A stretch of DNA of 12,999 nt from an uncultured Acidobacteriota bacterium (lineage in GTDB: Bacteria; Acidobacteriota; Terriglobia; UBA7540), in assembly GCA_937900045.1 (NCBI GenBank), contig CALCEB010000217.1:1-12999 (forward strand), given 5' to 3'. The translations under genes were made by a program, and so were the position numbers. Positions 1 to 6,468 of this stretch are shown here, one piece after another. How positions within the stretch are numbered: position 1 is the stretch's first letter; each line of letters opens with the position of its first letter. The notes beneath the pieces are model-generated. The model was not told where the DNA came from. It made no database searches and worked only from the letters and a program-made list of their open reading frames with translations.

Positions 1-66
1 CAAGGCACAGATACCGGAACCAATCGCCGCCAAGCCATAGACGTAACGCCCTAGAGAATATTTCAT
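1..66 (-). CDS. Partial membrane protein, N-terminus only (possibly DoxX-like)
   Basis: Reading the minus strand from an ATG at 64-66 gives 22 codons, beginning MKYSLGRYVYGLAAIG and ending GSGICAL, open to the window edge. The short basic/aromatic start followed by a Gly/Ala/Ile-rich stretch is the beginning of a transmembrane segment or signal anchor. A weak AAGG lies about 8 bases upstream. The start resembles the first helix of small DoxX-like membrane proteins, but that is a memory-based resemblance over only 22 residues. The rest of the gene lies outside the window, so function cannot be settled here. Confidence 0.5.
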   Translation of the reverse strand, partial: MKYSLGRYVYGLAAIGSGICAL

Positions 67-476
67 TGCAGCGCCTTAGCCGGAATTAGTGCAGATACCT
101 TATTCAATACGGTTGGCAGAAGATTCTACAACCAGGGCTGCGCCGAGTTCCACGCTTCTTCCAACGCCGGCGAGTAAAGATGCCCACCATATCACGGCAG
201 TAAACGGGCGTAGAGCCTAGCGTAGTCAGTGTGGCATAGTCAACGGCTTGCCTGTGCGGATTACTTCATGAGCTATCTGTTCGGCCAATTCCAAGGACCA
301 TCTCTGGCCGGCGGGCTTTTCCGCCAGATTGCGCAGTAGCGTCTTGCTGAAAAGACCCGCCTGTGAGGGTTAACAGCGAGTCTGAACTCGCTTGGGGCAC
401 AAGACCCCTCACTGGTATGGACATGAGTTGGGATCTCCCAACGGCAACCGACCACTGAGGGCCACCTCGCCGGGAA
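67..476. other. Gene-poor stretch, possible decayed coding fragment
   Basis: No ORF here has a start, a ribosome binding site and plausible composition together. A 60-codon minus-strand ORF at 273-455 has unconvincing composition. In another minus-strand frame, about 355 down to 230, there is a 44-codon open stretch containing LLRNLAEKPAGQRWSLELAE and then QIAHEVIRTG, ending PLTMPH and a TGA. This looks like true protein sequence, but it has a stop just upstream and no start codon, so it is best read as a gene remnant. I do not recognise the family. Confidence 0.35.
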
Positions 477-821
477 TCAGTTCGCGGCCTTCATCGAGAT
501 GACGTGAATCGTATTCCCGTTGAGCGTTCCCCGCACTTCCACTTTCTCGCCGGCAAACTTCTTCGCCTTGCCTTGGTTACTCAGGTTGTAAACTTTCTGA
601 TGTTCCTGATCGGCGAGGACGAAGGTTGTTCCATCAAATCCCTTCACGCACCCGAGCGTGCATCTCCTTGCGTCATTCATCGGATGTTTCAAGCCGCACA
701 TGCTGTCGCTGATGTCGCCAACAAACACGGTTCCCTCGTTCTTTGGATTTGGCTTAGGTTTGGCGAGTGCTAGAGGGGTCCACAATGCAATTGCAAGCGC
801 CACGTATATTGGCTTCTTCAT
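477..821 (-). CDS. Small secreted protein, DUF5818-like
   Basis: This is a 114-residue protein with a classic signal peptide: MKKP, then a hydrophobic core YVALAIALWTPLALA, with probable cleavage after ALA. The mature part is about 94 residues. It holds three cysteines in the pattern MCGLKH...RCTLGC and a C-terminal beta-rich half (FAGEKVEVRGTLNGNTIHV) that looks like an OB-type barrel. I chose the ATG at 819-821 because AAAAGGAG lies 9 bases upstream; the longer reading from 860 adds 13 charged residues ahead of the signal peptide and has no advantage. Small secreted proteins of this layout are common in Acidobacteriota and grouped as DUF5818. The family name is from memory. Function is unknown. 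The ORF at 882-1037 lies 60 bases upstream on the same strand. Confidence 0.7.
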   Translation of the reverse strand: MKKPIYVALAIALWTPLALAKPKPNPKNEGTVFVGDISDSMCGLKHPMNDARRCTLGCVKGFDGTTFVLADQEHQKVYNLSNQGKAKKFAGEKVEVRGTLNGNTIHVISMKAAN

Positions 822-881
822 CTTTTTTGGCTCCTTTTCATTTGAGACTCGTACATTCAAAATCTCTCAGCTGATCCCGTT

Positions 882-1037
882 TCACGCCGCCACAAAATAG
901 GCCAGAATAAGCGCCAAGGAAGCCATCGAGGCACCAGCGTCGTTACCGAACTGAAAAAAATGAAGTGCTCCGTGCCAAAAGATGGCGATGGGAATGACGA
1001 AGAGGAACCGGCCCGGTTTGAGGGAGTCGTGGTTCAT
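882..1037 (-). CDS. Tiny putative membrane protein (51 aa)
   Basis: The ORF starts at ATG 1035-1037 and reads MNHDSLKPG followed by a strongly hydrophobic stretch FLFVIPIAIFWHGALHFF, a short polar link (QFGNDAGAS), and a second hydrophobic stretch MASLALILAYFVAA to the stop. It therefore looks like a two-helix membrane miniprotein of 51 residues, or the surviving end of a larger membrane protein. No good ribosome binding site is visible (AGGA is about 18 bases away). It sits 60 bases upstream of the secreted protein gene on the same strand, so co-transcription is possible. A longer minus-strand ORF in the same frame reaches 1679 but crosses the transposase remnant and is not believable. I do not recognise a family. 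Confidence 0.35.
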   Translation of the reverse strand: MNHDSLKPGRFLFVIPIAIFWHGALHFFQFGNDAGASMASLALILAYFVAA

Positions 1038-1379
1038 TCTGCGTTGCTCTGTTTCCTGGAACCGAGATTCGAATGTCCATTGTTTCGTTAGAACATGGAT
1101 TGTGTCAATAACCACATTACAGAGATTCGCCGTAGCCACTTCGAAAAAGAGAAGCGCAACTCTTCTGATGGGATTTCGCAGGTGTTCGCGGGATGAGACT
1201 TCGAGTCCCGCGCACGCTTCACTTTTAGCCGAACGCTCGGCGCTCCAAAGCGGCCGCGAGAGCCACATTAGCGCGACGGATTTCACGCTCGTCAAAGGCG
1301 GCGAAGCCGAGCTGCAATCCATGTACGTCGGCGCGCCGCAAGGCAAAACGACTAAGCGCGACCGTCTCAATGCCACCGG
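1038..1379. other. Gene-poor stretch with one coding-like fragment
   Basis: No complete gene is visible. On the plus strand, 1261-1380 has a regular, GC-rich third-position pattern and reads SHISATDFTLVKGGEAELQS and then MYVGAPQGKTTKRDRLNATG. It has no nearby start or ribosome binding site and runs directly into the point where transposase similarity begins in a different frame. It may be a fragment of an unidentified gene joined to the insertion sequence remnant. The first half, 1038-1200, shows nothing I can support. Confidence 0.3.
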
Positions 1380-1865
1380 ATGCGGCGGGCGGAGTTCTTT
1401 CGCCAGGGCGGGCGGAGGCGAGAGCGGGTGAAGGGGAAGCGATGGTTGCTGCTGAGTCGCTGGGTGAACCTGGACACCGAGAAGAAGCGGCAACTGAACC
1501 ACCTGTTTAAGCTGAACCGGAGAATGCTCAAAGCTTATTTGCTCAAGGAGAGCTTGAGCCGGCTGTGGGACTACCGCTATGAGGGGGCGATGCTGCGGTA
1601 TCTCGAGAGCTGGATCGATCAGCTTCGATGGCAACGGCTGAAACCTTTCGAGAAACTGGCCTGGATGCTGCTGGATCATCTGGACGGCATTCTGAACTAC
1701 TGCCGGACGCGGATCGCGATGGGGGTGGTGGAGGCCATCAACGGCAATATCAAGACCCTGCTGCGGCGTGGCCGGGGGTACAAGAATCTGCGCTACTTGT
1801 TACTGAAAGCCCAGCGTATGGCGGCGACGAGGACGGAATTCATCACCCTTAGGAAAGCCGCATAA
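1380..1865 (+). pseudogene. ISL3-type transposase, C-terminal fragment
   Basis: The 161 codons match the C-terminal half of ISL3-family (IS204/IS1001/IS1165) DDE transposases: the linker WLLLSRWVNL, then LNRRMLKAYLLKE, then a conserved helix SWIDQLRWQRLKPFEKLA, then GVVEAINGNIKTL around residue 118, where the Glu is the expected last residue of the DDE triad, and the closing GRGYKNLRYLLLKAQRMAA. Full-length members are around 400 residues, so the zinc-finger/HTH N-terminus and both catalytic Asp residues are missing. In frame upstream, a TAA at 1353-1355 closes the reading frame, and the sequence before 1380 does not continue the transposase in any frame. No terminal inverted repeats were found. 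It is an inactive remnant, and the only clearly plus-strand gene here. Confidence 0.8.
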
Positions 1866-1879
1866 AATGCGGTCGCATA

Positions 1880-2359
1880 CTAATTCTTGTGCAGAACCGA
1901 AATCGACTGCCATCGCTCCCAGCCTTGAATCGCGCACCTTCCCAGGAGAAACTGCGGATTGGCTTCAACGAGCCGTCTCATCTCCTCTTCCGCAGTTTTG
2001 TGCTGCGCCGCTAAGTGAAGAGCTGATGCCAAAGCGTAGTGAAGAACAGGATCATTCGGCATCAGCTCATGTGCTTGTTCAAGCTTCCGTGCGCCCTCTA
2101 TCACCTGCCCCTCTGCTCCTGCGCTCTTAACTACGGTGACTTGCGAGCCGACCGCAACACTTGGCTCAATGATTTGCAGGGCTTCCCTGATAAGCGCCTT
2201 CACTGCGGAGGGGTAGTCCGTCGCAGCGGAGTCGCTTGAACGCTGGGTTGGAGCAGATGGAGTTACTCTCGCTGGCTGGGCAGGAATAGGCGGCTTTGCC
2301 CGCTCCTGCTGCACGGGCGCTGCGGCTTTTTTCCCGAACACTCGATCCCAAAAGCCCAT
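1880..2359 (-). CDS. Small helical protein with C-terminal TPR-like repeats
   Basis: This is a 159-residue protein starting MGFWDRVFGKKAAAP at ATG 2357-2359, preceded by AGAGG with short spacing. A start at 2398 would add 13 residues without a better site. Residues about 14-50 are a Pro/Ala/Gln/Ser-rich linker. The rest is alpha-helical, with a TPR-like pair around GARKLEQAHELMPNDPVLHY and ALASALHLAAQHKTAEEEMR. The N-terminal Trp/Phe/Lys patch could be a membrane-associating helix. The 3' end stops 15 bases from the transposase remnant, and the last residues (WERWQSISVLHKN) lose the repeat pattern, so the original C-terminus may have been cut off by the insertion or a later deletion. Function unknown; TPR units normally bind other proteins. 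Confidence 0.6.
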   Translation of the reverse strand: MGFWDRVFGKKAAAPVQQERAKPPIPAQPARVTPSAPTQRSSDSAATDYPSAVKALIREALQIIEPSVAVGSQVTVVKSAGAEGQVIEGARKLEQAHELMPNDPVLHYALASALHLAAQHKTAEEEMRRLVEANPQFLLGRCAIQGWERWQSISVLHKN

Positions 2360-2491
2360 AGGCACCTCTTGCGGGGAAAACTTTAACACAAGAATCATAC
2401 CTTGAACGGCCCCGATGCTTCTTCTGAAAGCATGATTACACGCTTACATGCCAGCGTGTTAGTCCCCTGCCCTACACCAGTTCACTCTACC

Positions 2492-2755
2492 CTACCCCGC
2501 CGCCATGTATTCCCGAAGGACAAACACCGTTTGTGTCAATCCCTGGGTCTCAAGCGTCAGCAAATACTCCTCAATCGTTTTCGCGGGATTCTTCAGGCTC
2601 TCCCGATGGCGCCGCGCGGCCAACTCTTCGAGAGTCCGGGCTTGGGTATGGCAGCTTGGCAGGGAAGGCACGCCCGCGACGTAGTATCCGTCTTCGTCCT
2701 GCTCGATGACCACCGTGAACTGCCAGGGCTTCCCCTTGCGAATAGTCCTCTTCAT
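2492..2755 (-). CDS. HicB-like antitoxin, solo
   Basis: The protein has 87 residues. Its first half is a typical HicB fold: WQFTVVIEQDEDGYYVAGVP followed by SLPSCHTQARTLEEL, the partial RNase H-like domain that binds HicA toxin. After LEEL the usual helix (REAI..YLE) is only partly recognisable: AARRHRESLKNPAKTIEEYL, and the end is LTQTVFVLREYMAAG. An insertion or frameshift in the C-terminal part is possible. HicB normally neutralises the mRNA-cleaving toxin HicA and represses its own promoter. No HicA ORF is seen next to it: only 132 bases separate its stop from the gene at 1880-2359, and the 151 bases before it hold no toxin-like frame. Only weak upstream signals (GATAAT/TATACT just before the ATG, no clear ribosome binding site) are visible. 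Confidence 0.65.
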   Translation of the reverse strand: MKRTIRKGKPWQFTVVIEQDEDGYYVAGVPSLPSCHTQARTLEELAARRHRESLKNPAKTIEEYLLTLETQGLTQTVFVLREYMAAG

Positions 2756-2906
2756 GGGCTCAGTATATTATCGTCCGTTCGTTGTGACCCTGGAGTGCGC
2801 CGAAGCCGAGTGGCACAGAGTTTCGCATTTTAGAAGCTCTGCGGCCCTTCGCGGGTGTTAATGCCAAGAGCCGCTGGGTTCGCGCAGCATGAACTGCCCT
2901 GCCCGC

Positions 2907-3440
2907 TTATTCCGTGGGAGAAGGTTCTGCGGGAGATGGTTCGGAGGATGCTGCGGACGGCTCCGCAGGCGGGACGGGGACGGCAGCCACCGGCTCATTT
3001 TCGCTTTCGATGGTCACTTTGATCTTGGCGGTCACCTCGCGGTGCAGCTTCACGCCCACCTCGTGCTGGCCGATCGACTTAATGGGGTTGGGCAGTTGGA
3101 CCTTGCGGCGGTCGATGTGGTAGCCCTTGACGCCAAGGCCCTCGGCAATGTCGATGGCCGTGACCGAACCGAAGAGCGATCCGTGGTCGCCGGTCTTGCG
3201 CAGGAAGGTAAGATGAACGCCGTCCATCAACTTGGACAGGTCTTCCGCGTCGCCCCGCTCCTTGGCCTCGGCCTTCAGAAACCTGACGCGCTGCTGTTCC
3301 ACCCACTTGCGGTTTTGGGGAGTGGCAGCGATGGCGAGCTTTTTGGGCAGAAGGTGATTGCGGCCGTAACCGTCCGCCACTTTCACAATTTGCCCGCGCG
3401 CTCCAAGATTTTCAACTTCTGCAAGAAGGATGACTTCCAT
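2907..3440 (-). CDS. rplI: 50S ribosomal protein L9
   Basis: The 177-residue protein starts MEVILLAEVENLGARGQIVK and continues with the L9 signature VADGYGRNHLLPKKLAIAAT (residues about 21-40). L9 has an N-terminal rRNA-binding domain, a long connecting helix (residues about 41-75: QNRKWVEQQRVRFLKAEAKE) and a C-terminal domain (LFGSVTAIDIAEGLGVKGYH, then VGVKLHREVTAKIKV). It binds domain V of 23S rRNA near L1 and limits frameshifting. GGGAG lies 8 bases before the ATG. The usual length is about 150; the extra residues are a Pro/Ala/Ser/Glu tail from about residue 150. It follows rpsR on the same strand, but after a 384-base gap full of repeats. Confidence 0.97.
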   Translation of the reverse strand: MEVILLAEVENLGARGQIVKVADGYGRNHLLPKKLAIAATPQNRKWVEQQRVRFLKAEAKERGDAEDLSKLMDGVHLTFLRKTGDHGSLFGSVTAIDIAEGLGVKGYHIDRRKVQLPNPIKSIGQHEVGVKLHREVTAKIKVTIESENEPVAAVPVPPAEPSAASSEPSPAEPSPTE

Positions 3441-3824
3441 AGAAAAACTCCCTGGTTCAATTTCCGGCGTCCGCGAGTTGCGGACGGGTGTTCACGGCGC
3501 GCGTTGCGTTGTCATTCAGAGCCCAGCGAAGAATCCCCGTATTTCGCTCACGGTAGACTCCGCGAAGCATCCCTGGTTCGTTCGCTGTCGGGGAAGAGAT
3601 CAAATACCGTGATCCTTCGCTCCGCTCTGCAGTAACTCGACGCGTAAGTCATTTAGATTCAGCATTAGCTCTCCTCTGGCGACGCGTCGAGTTTCTGCCA
3701 ATTTTGGGCAGCCGAAAGGCTGTGAACGCTCAGGATGACAAGCGGAGGGCTCAGAATGATAGTTTTCCGGCACGGTTAAAACCTTCCTTGACAGTAACCT
3801 AAAGGCATCTGCGAACAGTCCGGA
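3441..3824. repeat. Intergenic region with two imperfect inverted repeat pairs
   Basis: No gene is supported between rpsR and rplI. Two kinds of repeat are visible. First, TCATTCAGAGCCCAGCG at 3512-3528 recurs in inverted orientation at about 3733-3760, where the complement reads TCATTCTGAGCCC followed by CGCTTGTCATCC; this kind of TCATTCTGAG block is a frequent intergenic repeat in acidobacterial genomes. Second, AACTCGACGCGT at 3634-3645 has a perfect inverted copy at 3682-3693, 36 bases apart. Whether these act in mRNA processing or are only spreading repeats is not shown by the sequence. Confidence 0.6.
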
Positions 3825-4166
3825 TTAAATCTTCGATGCAAAGGACAACAGCGCGATATTGCGAGCGCGCTTGATGGCAAGAGCCACGCTCCGCTGGTGC
3901 GGCGAACAGGTGCCCGTCAGGCGGCGCGGCAGGATCTTGCCGCGCTCGGAGACAAACTGGCCGATGAGCTTGACTTCCTTGTAGTCAATGAAGTCAATCT
4001 TCTCCTCGCAGAATTTGCACACCTTGCGACGCCGGAAATATTGCTTGCGTCCTCCGGGAGCGCCGGACCCTCCGGCGGGTCTCGTGCCGCTAGAGGGCCG
4101 GCTGCCGCTGGAGGGTCTGCTGCCGCTACGGCCTTCGGGCTTGTAAGTTCTTCGGGTTGGGGGCAT
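3825..4166 (-). CDS. rpsR: 30S ribosomal protein S18
   Basis: The protein has 113 residues. The conserved core (residues about 38-113) begins with KQYFRRRKVCKFCEEKIDFI and contains GKILPRRLTGTCSPHQRSVA and the closing RARNIALLSF. The CxxC and the later Cys in GTCSPHQ match the zinc-binding type of S18. The protein pairs with S6 on the platform of the small subunit. GGAG lies 9 bases before the ATG at 4164-4166. The core is normal, but an N-terminal extension of about 37 residues is made of Gly/Ser/Arg/Pro units (SGSRPSSGSRPSSGTRP). It follows rpsF by 15 bases, the standard rpsF-rpsR order. Confidence 0.96.
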   Translation of the reverse strand: MPPTRRTYKPEGRSGSRPSSGSRPSSGTRPAGGSGAPGGRKQYFRRRKVCKFCEEKIDFIDYKEVKLIGQFVSERGKILPRRLTGTCSPHQRSVALAIKRARNIALLSFASKI

Positions 4167-4181
4167 GACGATCGACTCCTT

Positions 4182-4622
4182 TTAACTTTGGCTTTCGGTA
4201 GCGCCCTCAGCGGGGGCCGCAGGCTCAACGGGGGCAAGGGGAGCAGCGGGCGGCGGCGCTGAGGCTGGCTTTGCCGCGGGCCGCCGGGCGGCTCTCTTCT
4301 CTCGAATCACTTTCATCTTGGCGGCGTGCTTCAATTCTTCATCGACGCGAACGGTCATGAATTTGATCACGGTGTCCGTCACTTTCAACCGCCGCTCGAG
4401 CTCCTTCACCGTATCACCGCTGCCTTCGAGCACGAAGAGGACAAAGAAGCCTTCGCGCTGGCGCTCCACGCGGTATGCCAGCCGGCGGCGGCCCATTTTC
4501 TCGACCTTCTCGATCTTGCCACCGGCTTCCGTAGCGAAGGTCTCCATATGGGCGATGAGTTTTTCAATTTCCTCGTCCGGAAGATCGGGCCGAACAATAA
4601 AAATCACTTCGTATTTGCGCAT
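4182..4622 (-). CDS. rpsF: 30S ribosomal protein S6
   Basis: The 146-residue protein starts MRKYEVIFIVRPDLPDEEIE and has the S6 ferredoxin-like fold: KMGRRRLAYRVERQREGFFV, then LFVLEGSGDTVKELERRLKV and TDTVIKFMTVRVDE. S6 binds 16S rRNA together with S18. The core ends near residue 105. The remainder is an Ala/Pro-rich tail with a basic start (REKRAARRPAAKPA) and an acidic end. Other bacterial S6 proteins are around 100-135 residues. GAGG lies about 5 bases before the ATG, and the stop of pth is 6 bases upstream, so tight translational coupling with pth and rpsR is likely. Confidence 0.96.
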   Translation of the reverse strand: MRKYEVIFIVRPDLPDEEIEKLIAHMETFATEAGGKIEKVEKMGRRRLAYRVERQREGFFVLFVLEGSGDTVKELERRLKVTDTVIKFMTVRVDEELKHAAKMKVIREKRAARRPAAKPASAPPPAAPLAPVEPAAPAEGATESQS

Positions 4623-4628
4623 GAAACC

Positions 4629-5210
4629 TCACGATTCCGGCTGTTGAACCCGCTGGTTGTAGCGGTTCATTGCCTTTTGAATGCCATCTTTAAGAATCAC
4701 GCCCGCAGCTTCCACGGCGCGCTCCACCATATCCGCCACCGCTTCCAGATCCGATTTCCGGAAGCGGCTCAACACCCATGCTGCGCGGTCCGCGACCGGA
4801 TGATCCGGCCCGATTCCCATGCGGATGCGAATGAAGCGGTCCGATTGGATCGAACCGATGATCGATTTCAAACCGTTGTGACTTCCGGCGCTGCCGCTGG
4901 ACCGGATCCGCAAATTGCCGAGCGGCAAATCCAGTTCATCCACAAACACCAGGAGATCTTCGGGCGCAATCTCATGCCGGTTCAAAAGGCGCCCGATAGA
5001 CTGGCCGCTCAAGTTCATGAAAGTCTGCGGCTTGGCCAAAATGACCTCGTGACCTTCCCAGCGGCCGCGCGCGATCAGCGATTGCGCCTCCGGCCGGGCC
5101 ACCTCAAGTCCCAAATCCCCGGCCAGCCGGTCCACAGCCATGAAACCCAGGTTGTGGGGCGTCAGAACATATTCAAAGCCAGGGTTGCCAAGGCCGGCGA
5201 TCAGCTTCAT
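4629..5210 (-). CDS. pth: Peptidyl-tRNA hydrolase
   Basis: The protein has 193 residues, a normal length. It cleaves the ester bond between peptide and tRNA to rescue tRNAs from dropped-off peptidyl-tRNA. The key sites are present: GLGNPG (6-11), catalytic His19 in TPHN (usually TRHN), Asn66 in TFMNLSG, Asp91 in VDELDLPLG, and Asn112 in SAGSHNGLKS (usually GGHNGLKS). Two near-invariant positions therefore differ slightly (Arg to Pro before His19, Gly to Ser before His111), but the catalytic residues are kept. No Shine-Dalgarno sequence is obvious before the ATG at 5208-5210. It lies 6 bases before rpsF and 498 bases after rplY. Pairing with rplY is a common arrangement, here split by repeats. 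Confidence 0.96.
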   Translation of the reverse strand: MKLIAGLGNPGFEYVLTPHNLGFMAVDRLAGDLGLEVARPEAQSLIARGRWEGHEVILAKPQTFMNLSGQSIGRLLNRHEIAPEDLLVFVDELDLPLGNLRIRSSGSAGSHNGLKSIIGSIQSDRFIRIRMGIGPDHPVADRAAWVLSRFRKSDLEAVADMVERAVEAAGVILKDGIQKAMNRYNQRVQQPES

Positions 5211-5708
5211 AGCGGTCAGCAGTCAGCGTAGGGGCGCCCTTGTGGCCACCCGAGGGCTGGCGATTGCCACGGTGCCGCTGCTCCTGCTTCCGCCGGGGAG
5301 ATACTCACGATTCTCCGTTTCGCCTCGCAAGTTTTCCATAGGTATCTACTGTATTTTCAACAACATGCCAGGTTCATTTCTTCATTTTTCATGTTGCTAT
5401 CCGTCTCAGGTAACCACCGATTAGCATTACTTTGTCAGGTTGAATCAGGCACCGTCAGGGCATGGCTTCAGCCATGCCAAACCCCAAAGCAAGGAGAAGC
5501 GGCTTTAGCCGCTGAGGGCCTCAGGGGCTAAAGCCCGAATTTCTGGACCATCGCCAACGGCATGGCTGAAGCCATGCCCTGACGAGGCTCCCAGCCGACT
5601 CATACACAACGAAGTAGAGCCCGGTCTGCGACCGGCGTATTTCGCCGCTCATAGAGCGGCGCTACAGCGAATGATCGTCGCCGACTTATTGCTTCGCGTG
5701 TTGTAATA
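5211..5708. repeat. Intergenic region dominated by palindromic repeats
   Basis: No gene is supported. Just upstream of pth, 5228-5250 is a member of the GTAGGGGCG...CCTTGTGG repeat seen again near 8638 and 8749. From 5454 to 5583 runs a nested inverted repeat (separate entry). From 5621 to 5661 two short hairpins follow each other: CCGGTC/GACCGG around TGC, and CGCCGCTC/GAGCGGCG around ATA. The part 5251-5453 shows nothing I can name. The region lies inside the otherwise co-directional translation cluster, so any promoter for pth-rpsF-rpsR may be here, but I could not point to one. Confidence 0.65.
5454..5583. repeat. Nested inverted repeat, 25-base perfect arms
   Basis: The outer arms 5454-5478 and 5559-5583 are exact reverse complements over 25 bases. 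Each arm is itself nearly palindromic (GGCATGGCT...AGCCATGCC). Inside lies a second pair, GGCTTTAGCC at 5501-5510 against GGCTAAAGCC at 5525-5534, around a small CTGAGG/CCTCAG palindrome. The whole can fold as one long stem or as several hairpins. Such GGCATGGCTGAAGCCATGCC and GGCTAAAGCC blocks are frequent in acidobacterial intergenic DNA (from memory). It contains no transposase and behaves like a REP/MITE-type element. Confidence 0.85.
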
Positions 5709-6404
5709 TTAGCTCTCCTTTTCCTTCTTCTTTGAGCTTCCTTCCGCTTCTTCGGGCTCCTCTTCAGCCTTTGGCTTGCGGATCAGCTCCGGCTCGGCAG
5801 GAGCGGCTTCGGCGGCTTCAGCAGCAGGAGCCTCCTCCTCAATCTTCAACGCCACGACGTGCGCCACGACACGGCCCGGGTCGGTGAGTACCTTGATTCC
5901 CGGGCCAAAAGGCAGATCGGCCACGCGAAGGTGATGGCCAATGGTAAGCTCGGTCACGTCCACCGTGACGGAATCCGGAATGTCATCCGGCAGGCACTCC
6001 ACTTCCACTTCTCGAAGCGCGAACTCAAAAATGCCGCCTTGGACCTTCACGCCTTGAGCCTCGCCGGTGACGTGCACCGGAATCTTCAGTTTCAGCTTGG
6101 TATCCTTGGTGACGCGCACCAAGTCTACGTGCAGAAGTTCGCCGTGAACGGGGTCAACCTGCCAATCCCGCAGCATCACCCGCGTAGGTTCTTTGCCGGC
6201 GATCTCTAGAGAGAGAATCGCAGTATGGCCGGCCTCCGAGTGGATGACCGGCGAAAGGTTACGGGGATTCAAGGTCACTGGCAAGGCCGGAGCGTCGCCG
6301 CCATAAACCACACCCGGAACGTGCCCGGCCTGGCGCAGCCTGCGGGATGCGTTCTTTCCAAAATCCTCGCGCGGCGTAGCTTCTACTTTGGTCATCTGAC
6401 TCAT
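5709..6404 (-). CDS. rplY: 50S ribosomal protein L25, long CTC/TL5 form
   Basis: The 231-residue protein has an N-terminal 5S rRNA-binding L25 domain (residues about 5-95: REDFGKNASRRLRQAGHVPG, VVYGG, RDWQVDPVHGELLHVDLVRV) and the C-terminal TL5 beta domain (about 100-188: IPVHVTGEAQGVKVQGG, VECLPDDIPDSVTVDV, LTIGHHLRVADLPF). This two-domain form is the general-stress protein CTC type found in most bacteria outside the enterics. From about residue 190 there is a strongly charged tail of Glu/Ala followed by a Lys/Glu end. The start at 6404 has GAGG 10 bases upstream; a second Met at codon 4 is possible. It lies 64 bases after prs, the usual prs-rplY-pth order. Confidence 0.96.
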   Translation of the reverse strand: MSQMTKVEATPREDFGKNASRRLRQAGHVPGVVYGGDAPALPVTLNPRNLSPVIHSEAGHTAILSLEIAGKEPTRVMLRDWQVDPVHGELLHVDLVRVTKDTKLKLKIPVHVTGEAQGVKVQGGIFEFALREVEVECLPDDIPDSVTVDVTELTIGHHLRVADLPFGPGIKVLTDPGRVVAHVVALKIEEEAPAAEAAEAAPAEPELIRKPKAEEEPEEAEGSSKKKEKES

Positions 6405-6468
6405 GAATTCATTTCCTCAATTCTCAAAATTCGATCGTGGTGCAGTCTCACTCTTGCAAACCGAAGGC

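Noticed and set aside
882..1679. 265-codon minus-strand ORF
   Set aside because: Most of it is antisense to the transposase remnant and has no protein-like pattern; only the last 51 codons (from 1037) look plausible.
2889..3635. 248-codon plus-strand ORF opposite rplI
   Set aside because: Antisense to rplI and then runs through intergenic repeats; no ribosome binding site or recognised family.
3788..3793. TTGACA as a -35 element
   Set aside because: It lies on the plus strand, where no gene follows, and lacks a matching -10 at proper spacing.
4326..5231. 301-codon plus-strand ORF
   Set aside because: Complementary to rpsF and pth, whose motifs are unmistakable; it is a shadow of their codon bias.
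5454..5661. CRISPR array
   Set aside because: The repeats are inverted rather than direct, unevenly spaced, and have no regular spacers or cas genes nearby.
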